Counted from the first letter of the stretch, positions 35,680 to 44,315 are shown. The stretch is DNA of 58,345 bases from Candidatus Gastranaerophilales bacterium (GCA_016287985.1 JAEEXX010000002.1:1-58345), one strand, 5' to 3'. Numbers and translations: made by a program. The notes: generated by a model not told the origin, from the letters alone.

Positions 35680-37005
35680 TTATATTAATTTTTCTTTTTC
35701 CTTTTTTCGTTTTTCATGTTTTTCTATCATTTCATCGAGTTCCTCCGGCATTACAGTATTATCTGCAATCCCTTTTTGTTGAAGCCCTCTATTCAGAATT
35801 TCTGTTTCTTTTTTCTTCAAAGCATCACTTGCAGAAACTATATCTCTATCGTGATAGATTTCTATAAGTCTAATTGCATTTTCAGAAGGTGCACTCATTT
35901 CTGCAACTCGTTCCTGTACAGAATAACTTGCCCAATCATCAGGTAAATTGTCGATAGTAGTGTATTTTCCATCTGTATCAAGTCGTTTATCCACCTCTGA
36001 TTCGAGTACTTTCTGTACATAAGATTTTTGGCTCTTAAATCTGCAAGGAATTACAATTGCATTTCCGATAATTTCTTCCGGGTCACGTTTTTCGTATTTC
36101 TTAAACATTTCAGCAGCCAGTTTTAAATGTCCGATTTCCATATCAAGCGCAACTTCCCAATATTTTTTAATTCGTTCGTCAACTTCGTCCTCCATACAGG
36201 TATAGTAATTACAAACTTCGGTAAATTCGTGAATAAGAAATTTTTCCCACATTGTTTCAGAAGGATCAATTAGAGATTCATACATCGTAACATGTTCTTC
36301 CTCAACATCTTTAATCTCTGCATATGTTTCTCTCAAAACATGGTCGGCGTACATAAATCCATGTTCAGCATAAAAATTATGCGTCTGCTGTTCACCTGAT
36401 AGTACGGTTAATATATTAACTTTAGTTTGAGGAGCTGTATTATTTTTATCATAATGTTTTCTTAATCTTAGACCATTGCAATTGTGGTGGTGTTGTGTAG
36501 GACGACCCACAATTACATCAGTTTGACCCTGCACAATTTCATCAGGCTCAATTCCTTCTGTCATATAAGCAAATTGTGCGTATCTATAGAGGTGGTCAAA
36601 ATCTTCCAATAAACCAAAGTCAAATGTTTCTTTAACATATTTGTCAGGTTCGTTTTGCGCAAGCCAGGCTGTCAAATCAACAGCAACCTGTTCATAACCC
36701 AGAGTAGTTTCCAATACTGATTGGTCAGCAGGTCCCATCCAGTTTGCAGTCATTTGTTGTGTGTTTTCAATTCTGCCGATTCTTGAAATATTTGCTCTGT
36801 CGTCACAATCAATATCCGACATAAAACGATTCATTTGGTGTTTAAATCCCCATGCCTGTACTTCGATACCATTCATCAGGATTTGGCGGGTTCTGGTATA
36901 ACAGTCAACTTTTGTTTTGTTAAAAGGTTTACCGACAATTTGGTGCCAGTTTCTCATTTGTTTTTCTAGGGGCATTCCCTTTTCTTCTAACGGATTAAAT
37001 GTCAT
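35680..37005 (-). CDS. Ferritin-like (possible diiron) protein
   Basis: A 441-aa soluble protein. Helical segments carry Glu and His in ferritin-like spacing: EVQAWGFKHQMNRF, GEQQTHNFYAEHGFMYADH, EIKDVEEEHVTMYESL, and later FTEVCNYYTCMEDEVDERIK with MEIGHLKLAAEMF. This suggests a four-helix bundle with a carboxylate-bridged metal site. The last 30 residues are a Lys/Glu-rich tail. Function and metal are unproven. It is monocistronic with its own terminator. Confidence 0.65.
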   Translation of the reverse strand: MTFNPLEEKGMPLEKQMRNWHQIVGKPFNKTKVDCYTRTRQILMNGIEVQAWGFKHQMNRFMSDIDCDDRANISRIGRIENTQQMTANWMGPADQSVLETTLGYEQVAVDLTAWLAQNEPDKYVKETFDFGLLEDFDHLYRYAQFAYMTEGIEPDEIVQGQTDVIVGRPTQHHHNCNGLRLRKHYDKNNTAPQTKVNILTVLSGEQQTHNFYAEHGFMYADHVLRETYAEIKDVEEEHVTMYESLIDPSETMWEKFLIHEFTEVCNYYTCMEDEVDERIKKYWEVALDMEIGHLKLAAEMFKKYEKRDPEEIIGNAIVIPCRFKSQKSYVQKVLESEVDKRLDTDGKYTTIDNLPDDWASYSVQERVAEMSAPSENAIRLIEIYHDRDIVSASDALKKKETEILNRGLQQKGIADNTVMPEELDEMIEKHEKRKKEKEKLI

Positions 37006-37172
37006 AATTTAGCCTTTCTTTTTTGTATGCGTATTTAACGCTATCGAAAAAATAATACGAAAGTTAAAATTTTTGATTCCCTGAGTGGAACAACATTATT
37101 TCTTAATATTTCTTAACCAAGCTGTCAATTTTATTCAAGATAAATCCTTTATAAATATAGAGGAATTAAAAT

Positions 37173-38252
37173 ATGGGAACAGGGAAAACTATATTGAATC
37201 TCGTCGCAAAAGCGGCAGAGTATACAAAAATCAAAGGTCCCGGCAGCATAAAAATTACTACCAGCATTTTTCAAAATGCTTCCGGAATCAGTTCAAAAAA
37301 AATGCGAAAACTTCAGGAAATTCAAGAAAAAATGACAATGAAGGCTTTGACGAATATAGGAAGGTATATAGAAAGTCCTATTAAATCACTGGAAATTGAT
37401 TTTGTATCCAGAAAGGCTCAAATTCTTAAAGAAATGAAAGGTATCTGCACCCCGGAACAATTTCAAAGATTAGAAAAGGCTGATACTCCTGAAAAAATGA
37501 CAAAATTTTTATTCTCGGAAGAATTTAAACCATATCATAAAATTTTTGCTATAGAAAAAGAACTTCCAAAAGGGAAAATGCTTTTAGAATATGAACAAAT
37601 GGCACAAGCAGCCGCAAAGAAAAGACAGTGTTTCATTGTGGCAAGAGAGATGGGAATGCATATTCCTTCTACAAAACCGGAAGTAATTAAAATAGAAAAC
37701 ATTTTAAAAGAAAAATATGGTGTTGAGTTTGTCAGTCTGAAAGATGATGAAAAAATGGCAAACGCAGTTTTAAAAGCATTTGAAATCGCTGATAAAAGAA
37801 AAGTTCCGCTTCCCAAGAAGGTATTTATTTCCGATTTTATGGCAGCATACGGAGAAAATTTATATTGTGAAGATGCCATTATTCTTGCCTCAAATGCAGC
37901 CGAAGATAATCTCATGGGGATTACACTCAAAGCAATGGCTGAAATGCCAAAAAATGAGATAGAAATTTTGCAAAATAATGCCCGCTTTTTACCAAATTTA
38001 AACCAGTTTTCAACAGATGAGTTTGCACATATACCATTACATGAAATTTTTCATAATCTGCAACTTAAATTAGGCGCATATGGCTTAAAAAAGATTCCTT
38101 CGTCAATGAGAAAGACTAAAGAAAAGCTTTCTTTATATTCAGCTTTAGCACCAACAAATGAAACATTTGTTGAATTGAAAACGAAAGAAGCTTTTGTGGG
38201 CTTGAATGAAGAAGAGCAAATTTTAGAACGATTTCTTAACTTTTGGGGATAA
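37173..38252 (+). CDS. HExxH-motif hypothetical protein
   Basis: A 359-aa protein. HEIFH (His290, Glu291, His294) in the context FAHIPLHEIFHNLQLKLG is the kind of zinc-site motif found in metallopeptidases, and a conserved-looking Glu-rich region follows. The N-terminal 160 residues are basic and helical. The opening GTGKT looks like a P-loop but is at the extreme N-terminus without an ATPase fold, so I discount it. GAGG precedes the ATG. No signal peptide. Confidence 0.65.
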   Translation: MGTGKTILNLVAKAAEYTKIKGPGSIKITTSIFQNASGISSKKMRKLQEIQEKMTMKALTNIGRYIESPIKSLEIDFVSRKAQILKEMKGICTPEQFQRLEKADTPEKMTKFLFSEEFKPYHKIFAIEKELPKGKMLLEYEQMAQAAAKKRQCFIVAREMGMHIPSTKPEVIKIENILKEKYGVEFVSLKDDEKMANAVLKAFEIADKRKVPLPKKVFISDFMAAYGENLYCEDAIILASNAAEDNLMGITLKAMAEMPKNEIEILQNNARFLPNLNQFSTDEFAHIPLHEIFHNLQLKLGAYGLKKIPSSMRKTKEKLSLYSALAPTNETFVELKTKEAFVGLNEEEQILERFLNFWG

Positions 38253-38340
38253 TAAGCAAATATAATTACATACATTTCTTGTTCATGTTAAATTATGAAT
38301 GGAGATTTTTTAAAATAGCTTACGCTATCCCAATTTATAT

Positions 38341-39585
38341 ATGAAATGCAACAAGATATGTGATAATTTTTATCCGTTCAGGGGTAATCTATATAATGCA
38401 ACGGCCTACGTTCAAGACCATACGCTTTTGAACAGAGGAATAACTACGCTTGGCGGAAGTACAATTCCTCAATGTATTATGTCTAATAATAAATATGAAG
38501 CTCAAGAACGTGGTATTATGGGCGGAATATATTTTATTGCTTCATATCTCACTCCGATACTTCTAATTCCTGTTTATAACAGATGTTTCATGAAAAATAA
38601 TGGAATAATTAAAAACTTTGATAAAACTGCGGAAAGAATCATCCAAGTTCCTAAAGAATATCTTACTAAAGAAGGCAATTTAGCCGAAGGATTAAAGAAA
38701 ACTGCAAAAATTTTTGATAAAAAGTTCAAAAATAACAGTACTAATAGAGCTTTTGATGAGATTTATGACCGATACAACAACCCTGAAAAGCTTAAACAAG
38801 ACCTGCTTTCCGTGCACGAAAAAGTCTTAATGACAGATTTTATAACAACCGCTGCAATGTGGTCTGCAATACCTTGGATAGCAACGGAGTTTACAGAACA
38901 CCGAACAAAACGTACCGATTTTTCTGCCGGTTTTAATTTAAAAACTAATAAACAGGTTGAAATAGAAAAATCAAAACAAAATAAAAAGAAGAAAATTGCT
39001 TGGAACATCGCTTTCGTAACAATTCCGGGAATTCTTTATGCCAAAACCGTTACAAAAGGATTGAGTTCCAAAGTTACAACAGATTCTAATTTTTTAATAA
39101 AATCAATAGCCAAAAATGCTAATAAATTTAATTATACTTCCGGCACAAATATGTCCAAATTTATTTATGCCTCAATTTGGCTGTTATCAAGTTTTCCGGC
39201 TAAAATTATTTCTGCAAGAGATTCAAATGAGCGGAAAGACAGAGCTTTGAGAGATGCAGGTTTATTTACAATGTTTTTTGGCGGAGATTTTCTCATTAAC
39301 AATATTTTGGGCAGATTATCAGATAAGTTTTTTAAAACTGAAATTATGGATACAAAAGACAAAAACTTGAACTTTATGCAAAAATTTAAACTTGGTTTAA
39401 AAAATTTCCGAAAACTTGATGAAGAAAAAAGTCTGCCTCTAGAAGTTTTGAACCGTACAAAAAAAGCAGGTGCAGCAATATATTGGCTTTCTTTGCTTAC
39501 AAATACCGCTTTAATTGGCTTTGCCCTGCCAAAAGTTCTGAATAAGTTTCTTAGAAAAAATATTGAAAAAGAACAGTCGGTTTGA
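38341..39585 (+). CDS. Membrane-associated hypothetical protein
   Basis: A 414-aa protein. About four to five hydrophobic segments (for example YFIASYLTPILLIPVY, IAWNIAFVTIPGILYA, YASIWLLSSFPAKII, ALIGFALPKVLNKFL) suggest an integral membrane protein. The N-terminus MKCNKICDNFYPFRGN may be a diverged leader (F-R-G). There is no ribosome binding site. The last 21 bases are repeated at 43223-43243. No family recognised. Confidence 0.65.
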   Translation: MKCNKICDNFYPFRGNLYNATAYVQDHTLLNRGITTLGGSTIPQCIMSNNKYEAQERGIMGGIYFIASYLTPILLIPVYNRCFMKNNGIIKNFDKTAERIIQVPKEYLTKEGNLAEGLKKTAKIFDKKFKNNSTNRAFDEIYDRYNNPEKLKQDLLSVHEKVLMTDFITTAAMWSAIPWIATEFTEHRTKRTDFSAGFNLKTNKQVEIEKSKQNKKKKIAWNIAFVTIPGILYAKTVTKGLSSKVTTDSNFLIKSIAKNANKFNYTSGTNMSKFIYASIWLLSSFPAKIISARDSNERKDRALRDAGLFTMFFGGDFLINNILGRLSDKFFKTEIMDTKDKNLNFMQKFKLGLKNFRKLDEEKSLPLEVLNRTKKAGAAIYWLSLLTNTALIGFALPKVLNKFLRKNIEKEQSV

Positions 39586-39623
39586 GAAAAATGAACAGGG
39601 TTTTTGATAATTTTTCATTAATT

Positions 39624-39653
39624 AGCAAATTTTATTTTCAGGGGTTTTGTAAT
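39624..39653 (+). promoter_or_regulatory. AGCAAA-N18-TGTAAT promoter, leaderless type
   Basis: AGCAAA at 39624-39629, 18 bases including CAGGGGTTT, then TGTAAT at 39648-39653. The ATG at 39658 begins only four bases later and no Shine-Dalgarno is present, so transcription probably starts at or beside the start codon. AGCAAA-to-ATG distance is 34. Confidence 0.55.
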
Positions 39654-39657
39654 TTAT

Positions 39658-40602
39658 ATGCAAGTTACAAGTATTACACCTTTCTTAATAAAACCTTATA
39701 AAAATGACAATTACAAGTTGCGAAACAATATGCCGTCATTCAAAGCCGTTCCGTCCTCAGATGTTTTTACAAAAGAAATATTGCCGACATTTAACAGATT
39801 GAAACTTCTTAATGTTGCAGAGTACCGCAGTCTCTCAAAAGCCGAGATTGACGGTATTAACAGAGCGATTGATAACTTTATTGAAAACAAGTCATATATG
39901 AAATATGAAGAAAAATTTTTTCATACTGATAATGGGCATTGGTTTAACTATTATCATAAAACTTGGGACAATTTTGATGAATATTTGCGATTGCACGATA
40001 TAGCAGCAAGCAGGATAAAAGAAGAATTAGACTATAATTTTGGAGAAGGAAATTATGTTGTTATTTCAATAGGGCGTTCCCTTTCTTCAATCTGTAAATG
40101 TTTGGGATATAAAATTGGTGAAGAAAATGTTATACAGTTACCAATGAGTGATGCAGGGCGTTTCATCCCGTATAGGGTTGCAAAATTAAAAGAGGGAGGA
40201 ATAAATGCTTTAAAAGATTATTTGGATTCAAAAGGCATGTCAAAAGAAGCTGTAGAAACATCAGGTAAGAAATATATCTTTACGGATTTTCGTGCTAAAG
40301 GTGATTCAATGCGAGGTGCAAAGACATTATTTAAATCTGACAGGATGTTTGGGAATTCCGATAATATACTTTTTATGCATCAATATGAAATTTTACCACA
40401 TTTTGACTCTGTAGAAAGTGAAATAATCGATAAGGTGGCAAATTTAAAGTTTAAAGACTTATCTGTTGTAACTTATTGTGATAATCTGTTTCGCACAGCA
40501 AAATCAGTCGAAAACCCTGAAGATTATGATATACTGTTAAAAAGTTTTTATTTTAGATTTCTTGATAATGAAATGAAAAAAACTCAAGAACTAAATCCCT
40601 AG
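39658..40602 (+). CDS. Leader-motif protein, possibly phosphoribosyltransferase-like
   Basis: A 314-aa protein opening MQVTSITPF and reaching MPSFKAV near residue 27, matching the leader motif. The segment YVVISIGRSLSSICKCLGY recalls a Rossmann-like or phosphoribosyltransferase strand-loop-helix, and KYIFTDFRAKGDSMRGAKTL could be the second half of such a site. The assignment is tentative. No Shine-Dalgarno is visible; the gene appears leaderless. Confidence 0.6.
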   Translation: MQVTSITPFLIKPYKNDNYKLRNNMPSFKAVPSSDVFTKEILPTFNRLKLLNVAEYRSLSKAEIDGINRAIDNFIENKSYMKYEEKFFHTDNGHWFNYYHKTWDNFDEYLRLHDIAASRIKEELDYNFGEGNYVVISIGRSLSSICKCLGYKIGEENVIQLPMSDAGRFIPYRVAKLKEGGINALKDYLDSKGMSKEAVETSGKKYIFTDFRAKGDSMRGAKTLFKSDRMFGNSDNILFMHQYEILPHFDSVESEIIDKVANLKFKDLSVVTYCDNLFRTAKSVENPEDYDILLKSFYFRFLDNEMKKTQELNP

Positions 40603-40630
40603 CAAATTTAATTTTCAGGGGTTTTAATTT
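40601..40630 (+). promoter_or_regulatory. AGCAAA-N18-TAATTT promoter, leaderless type
   Basis: AGCAAA at 40601-40606, 18 bases ending GGGGTTT, then TAATTT. The distance from AGCAAA to the ATG at 40635 is again 34 bases. It shares nearly all positions with the element at 39624. Confidence 0.55.
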
Positions 40631-40634
40631 GAAT

Positions 40635-41480
40635 ATGAAAATAAATTTTAATAATCATAATATATATCAAAAAGGAAAATACACACAACCGCAATTCAAA
40701 GGCAAAGGTATTGATATGCTAAACGCTTGGATGCGTGATGAAAATATCGATGGCATAAGGTTAAATTACTATAAAGAAATTATGCGTGATTTATCGGAAG
40801 GTGCTAAATTGTATTTTGAAAAAAATCAGGAAGCTGATAATTCCGTAACAAAGATTAATGAAAGTGGATTAACAATGTTTTTTGATATGCCCAATAACGA
40901 AATTCTAAAGATATCACTTGAAAACCCGCTTGAATACAGAAAACACTGCCCGGAATTTGATATTCCGTTTTTATCACCTGTTGAAAAATATGGTAAAACC
41001 TATATAGTCAAACAACCCAAAGCCGATACAAAAGGAATTACACATGAGCATTTCAAAGATGTTGCAAAACGTATTTATAGTCATGGCTGTGAACTTTCCA
41101 GAGATGGTAACAAATACGAGCAATACGGAATATACAACGGAAAAGCATATCTGATAGATACAAGATGTGCTATGCCAATGCCAAATTTATATACAATAAT
41201 TATTGATAATATTTGCAAAAAAATAAACAAATGCTATGTCTGGGTAAGCAAAGAACAACACGAGGCAGAAAGAGCTCAGGCATATAAGGAAAAAGGATAT
41301 TTATCTTATCATGTCGATGAAACACCCCGAAAAAGTTTAAGATTTAAAGACGGTTTAATTAAACTATTCCAAACCGTAAAAAATAATATTAAGTACAGAA
41401 AGAATCATTATTGCGTACCTTATGAAGTTTCACGAGTTCAGCAGCTTAAACTTCCAAAAATAATGAAAATGAAAGCGTAA
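40635..41480 (+). CDS. Leader-motif protein, possibly kinase-like
   Basis: A 281-aa protein opening MKINFNNHNIYQKG and reaching PQFKGKG. Strands MFFDMPNNEILKISLENP, then YIVKQPKAD (hinge-like) and YEQYGIYNGKAYLIDTRCAM recall the N-lobe, hinge and metal-binding segment of protein-kinase-like folds, but no HxD-type catalytic loop is clear. A TTG frame at 40629 is less likely. No family is certain and no Shine-Dalgarno is present. Confidence 0.55.
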   Translation: MKINFNNHNIYQKGKYTQPQFKGKGIDMLNAWMRDENIDGIRLNYYKEIMRDLSEGAKLYFEKNQEADNSVTKINESGLTMFFDMPNNEILKISLENPLEYRKHCPEFDIPFLSPVEKYGKTYIVKQPKADTKGITHEHFKDVAKRIYSHGCELSRDGNKYEQYGIYNGKAYLIDTRCAMPMPNLYTIIIDNICKKINKCYVWVSKEQHEAERAQAYKEKGYLSYHVDETPRKSLRFKDGLIKLFQTVKNNIKYRKNHYCVPYEVSRVQQLKLPKIMKMKA

Positions 41481-41573
41481 TTGCCGCTTGTATGTTGGAC
41501 ATATTTGTCTAACGATAACTTTCGAGTACAAATTTCAAGACAAAAAGTGCAACTATTTTTTTTCAAACGAACT

Positions 41574-41603
41574 AGCAAATTTTATTTTTAGATGTTTTGT
41601 ATA
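41574..41603 (+). promoter_or_regulatory. AGCAAA-N18-TGTATA promoter, leaderless type
   Basis: AGCAAA at 41574-41579, 18 bases, then TGTATA at 41598-41603. The ATG at 41608 is 34 bases after the start of AGCAAA, the same as for the two genes before it. Confidence 0.55.
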
Positions 41604-41607
41604 GTAT

Positions 41608-43005
41608 ATGAAAATCATTTTTTTAAACAATAGCTATAACAATTCTTTCGTTATATGGAAAAATAACTTACAACCGATAAATAATCTTGAATATAATACA
41701 AAATGTTTTGATATACCTAATGATACTGTTTCTTTTCGTCAATCTTCACAAATACCGCTTAAAGCTATTGAAAGTTTGAAACAACAGAAGTCTTTTTTAA
41801 AGTCAGACTATGCAAATCTTTCTCGTTATAATTTGAAAGAATTAGACGGTTTGCAAAAAGGAATTAAGGTTTTTGAAGGATTGAGTTTTCCACAGCTTGC
41901 ATATTTGATTGATAATTTTTATAACTTAGTTGCATATAGAGGTTGTAATAATAAGTGCATTCACTGTTATGCTGATGCACAAACTCCATTTCACATGAAA
42001 GCTAACAATTATATCAATAAAATTGATTTTGAAGATTATCAAAATATACTTAACGGTTTTGAAGAACTGAACAAAAGACTCGGTTTCAATGCTTTCGCCA
42101 ATAGTAAACAAGATACTTATGCTTTATTTCACGATGCGGATTGTTCAATGATATATTTACGGGATAAAAATGGCAAGATATACGACTATGCGGATTTAGC
42201 AAAAATGTTGCATGATGTTACGGGCAAAACAATTATTTTTGATACTGCAGGATGGAATCTTACGGATAAAACAACACAAAAAAGGATGGAAGATTTAGTA
42301 CAAAAAGTATCAAACGACAAAAAATACAATTTTTTAATATTTTTAGTATCAATGAATCCTTTTCACGCAATTTATAATAAATCTGTTGAATTAGCTGTAC
42401 AAGGAGATATTGAAAAATCAAAAAAATTCAGAGATATTTACACAGACAGAATGGCTAACGTTATATTTACATTATCCCCATTGATTAAAGAAAAAAATTA
42501 TATAAATAATATGAATATGTTGAATTTTTTACCACGCGCCTTGAAATCTGAGACAGAAGCTAATGGATATAGAGAGATAGACCTTGCTTATTTAATGGAT
42601 GAAATATTGGTAAAACTCAAAAAAATGTACTCAGATGACTTAATGTCAGGTAGCAACAAAGTAATAGATTATAAAGAACAAATAAAAGATTATTTAGACT
42701 TTGTTAATCTTTGGCTTGGCTATGGCTGGGGCAGTATAAGTATAACTAACAAAACACTTGCAGACAAATTAAGTGGAATCCAGACCACTGAACATATAAA
42801 TACGCAGGAAGGAAGTTATAATTCGGCTTTAAAAGGAAAGCTTTTTGAACACGGTACAGTAGACGTCAACGGTAAATTTTATATGACAAATTTTGTCGAA
42901 ACTTATCCAACAGATATCGTTTTGAACTATAAAAATAAAGGAAAAGCTACCGCACCAATTAAGCCAAATCTTAGAGATGAAATTATTACTAAAGAAATGA
43001 TTTAG
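41608..43005 (+). CDS. Radical SAM domain protein
   Basis: A 465-aa protein. RGCNNKCIHCYADA supplies the CxxxCxxC cluster ligands Cys113, Cys117 and Cys120 of a radical SAM enzyme, preceded by a strand AYLIDNFYNLVAYR. The domain continues with KTIIFDTAGWNLTDK and FLIFLVSMNPFH. The C-terminus ends ATAPIKPNLRDE without an extra cysteine-rich SPASM domain. The N-terminal 45 residues (MKIIFLNNSYNNSF to VSFRQSS) fit the leader pattern loosely. Substrate unknown. Confidence 0.75.
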   Translation: MKIIFLNNSYNNSFVIWKNNLQPINNLEYNTKCFDIPNDTVSFRQSSQIPLKAIESLKQQKSFLKSDYANLSRYNLKELDGLQKGIKVFEGLSFPQLAYLIDNFYNLVAYRGCNNKCIHCYADAQTPFHMKANNYINKIDFEDYQNILNGFEELNKRLGFNAFANSKQDTYALFHDADCSMIYLRDKNGKIYDYADLAKMLHDVTGKTIIFDTAGWNLTDKTTQKRMEDLVQKVSNDKKYNFLIFLVSMNPFHAIYNKSVELAVQGDIEKSKKFRDIYTDRMANVIFTLSPLIKEKNYINNMNMLNFLPRALKSETEANGYREIDLAYLMDEILVKLKKMYSDDLMSGSNKVIDYKEQIKDYLDFVNLWLGYGWGSISITNKTLADKLSGIQTTEHINTQEGSYNSALKGKLFEHGTVDVNGKFYMTNFVETYPTDIVLNYKNKGKATAPIKPNLRDEIITKEMI

Positions 43006-43069
43006 AATGGTTAGAAAATACTCAAATTATCTATTTTTGTCCATTGATATGATTTAAGCTTTGTTAGTG

Positions 43070-43160
43070 TTTAAGTTCCGAAATCACGTTGTTAAAAGTC
43101 TTTTTGTGGACATTTATGTTCCCGAAACCGTACATTTCGGACTTTTTAACTCATCCAATT
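43070..43160. repeat. Diverged intergenic repeat
   Basis: GGACATTTATGTTCCCGAAA (43108-43127) is related to GGACATTTTTGTTACCAAAA at 58205-58224, and both are followed by CGGAC. The surrounding 600 bp (43006-43678) contain no gene that I can support. This copy lies at the left edge of the accessory island. Confidence 0.5.
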
Positions 43161-43184
43161 TCCGACTTTTTAAATCGGCAAAAG

Positions 43185-43220
43185 CTGGATTGCTTCGGGC
43201 ATTCGCCCTCGCAATGACTG
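43185..43220. repeat. REP-like palindrome (ATTGC...GCAAT)
   Basis: ATTGC-TTC-GGGC-ATTC-GCCC-TC-GCAAT forms a nested hairpin. The reverse strand reads CATTGCGAGGGC...GAAGCAATCCAG, the signature of a repeat type that is widespread in intergenic DNA of several bacterial groups. Confidence 0.65.
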
Positions 43221-43222
43221 TA

Positions 43223-43243
43223 AAAGAACAGTCGGTTTGAGAA
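43223..43243 (+). repeat. Copy of the 3' end of the 38341-39585 gene
   Basis: These 21 bases (AAAGAACAGTCGG...GAGAA) are identical to 39568-39588, which contain the last codons and stop of the membrane-protein gene. The flanking sequence does not continue the match. It may be the remnant of a lost paralogue. Confidence 0.55.
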
Positions 43244-43522
43244 TTTTTGACAGAAAATTTGAGAACTATTTAAAATTATTAAGGTCGTTTTGATAATTAT
43301 AGATTTCTATAAGAATGATAAAGGGGGAAATAGGAGAAAGAGTGGCTGTGTGTTTGGAATATAGGCTTATTGATTAAATTGACAAAAATGGGAAAAATGT
43401 CCGTTTTCTGTCCTCAAAAGTGACTATGAGTTTTTAAATTTTTAATTTTTGTTTGGATGTATTACCTAATATATTTGAGTTTTAGCCATTTAATAAAAAG
43501 TGCAAGAAAAGTGACATTTCGT

Positions 43523-43560
43523 CAAGGAGGAACTCAAGGAGGAACCAAGTTCCCCCTTAA
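43523..43560. repeat. Tandem CAAGGAGGAAC repeat with hairpin
   Basis: CAAGGAGGAACT and CAAGGAGGAACC are adjacent, and the second half pairs with GTTCCCCCTT just downstream. No gene is near, so function is unknown. Confidence 0.4.
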
Positions 43561-43727
43561 AATCATCATCATACCGATTTCAAGAACCTGATTAAAGTCA
43601 ATAATAGCAATATTTCCAAGATAAAAATATGCCTCAAATGCATATTTTTATATAATTTTAGATAATTATTAACAGAAATTAGTGCAAAATTTTTGCTAAA
43701 ATCGGACATTTGTCAAGAATTATGGAG

Positions 43728-44255
43728 TTATAAAAGATATTTATCCATTTTACAAAATGTATAATATACAGTAAGAATTTCCTGCTGAAAAAATTTATCA
43801 GACATTTTATCTTCAATCCAAGCTTTTGTGTTATCAACGGACAATGAAACTTTACCTCTACAAAAATTATTAGAGAAAATTTCATACGCAGTATTAAGCT
43901 TATTTTCAAAAGTTGCATCCGGATGTTTTTTTTCTATAAATTCCTTAATATATTTAATGAAAATATTATAATCTTTGATTATAGAACGAAAGTACTCAGA
44001 GCCATTATCATAATAAAAAAGTCTTTCCATATATTCATCAGCAGGTCTGAACATATTAGGTCCTGTTCCAAACATCCAATCAAAAGAAACATTATATGTA
44101 TCACAGAATAATTTCATTTTTTCTTTGCTTAATTCTGTTTGTCCGGTTTCTACTTTACTTAAATATTGTTTTGATACACCTAATTGGTCTGCAACTTCTT
44201 GCTGAGTAAGTTTAAGTTTATCTCTTATAAGTTTAATTTTTTCATTTTCGTACAT
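43728..44255 (-). CDS. XRE-family repressor of the Mu-like element
   Basis: A 175-aa protein with an N-terminal HTH_3 domain (residues 6-60: IRDKLKLTQQEVADQLGVSK, recognition helix near QYLSKVETG). The C-terminal half is helical and of unknown family. It is transcribed divergently from the transposase gene with 244 bp of operator-rich DNA between. By position and fold it is the likely repressor of the element. Confidence 0.85.
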   Translation of the reverse strand: MYENEKIKLIRDKLKLTQQEVADQLGVSKQYLSKVETGQTELSKEKMKLFCDTYNVSFDWMFGTGPNMFRPADEYMERLFYYDNGSEYFRSIIKDYNIFIKYIKEFIEKKHPDATFENKLNTAYEIFSNNFCRGKVSLSVDNTKAWIEDKMSDKFFQQEILTVYYTFCKMDKYLL

Positions 44256-44270
44256 TTGTAAACCTATGTG

Positions 44271-44299
44271 TTGACAACTAATAAAAAATAATTTATAAT
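44271..44299 (+). promoter_or_regulatory. Consensus promoter towards the transposase
   Basis: TTGACA (44271-44276), 17 bases, TATAAT (44294-44299): a perfect sigma-70 consensus. The transcript would have a leader of about 190 bases before the transposase ATG. Confidence 0.7.
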
Positions 44300-44315
44300 T
44301 TGATTAAAATATAAC

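Noticed and set aside
37173-37190. GTGKT as an ATPase P-loop in the 359-aa protein
   Set aside because: It sits at residues 2-6 with no preceding strand and no Walker B, so it is most likely coincidental.
43006-43727. CRISPR array or further genes in the 43.0-43.7 kb gap
   Set aside because: Repeats there are not regularly spaced and have no constant-length spacers. Frames are short and lack initiation signals. I found no CRISPR array anywhere in the window.
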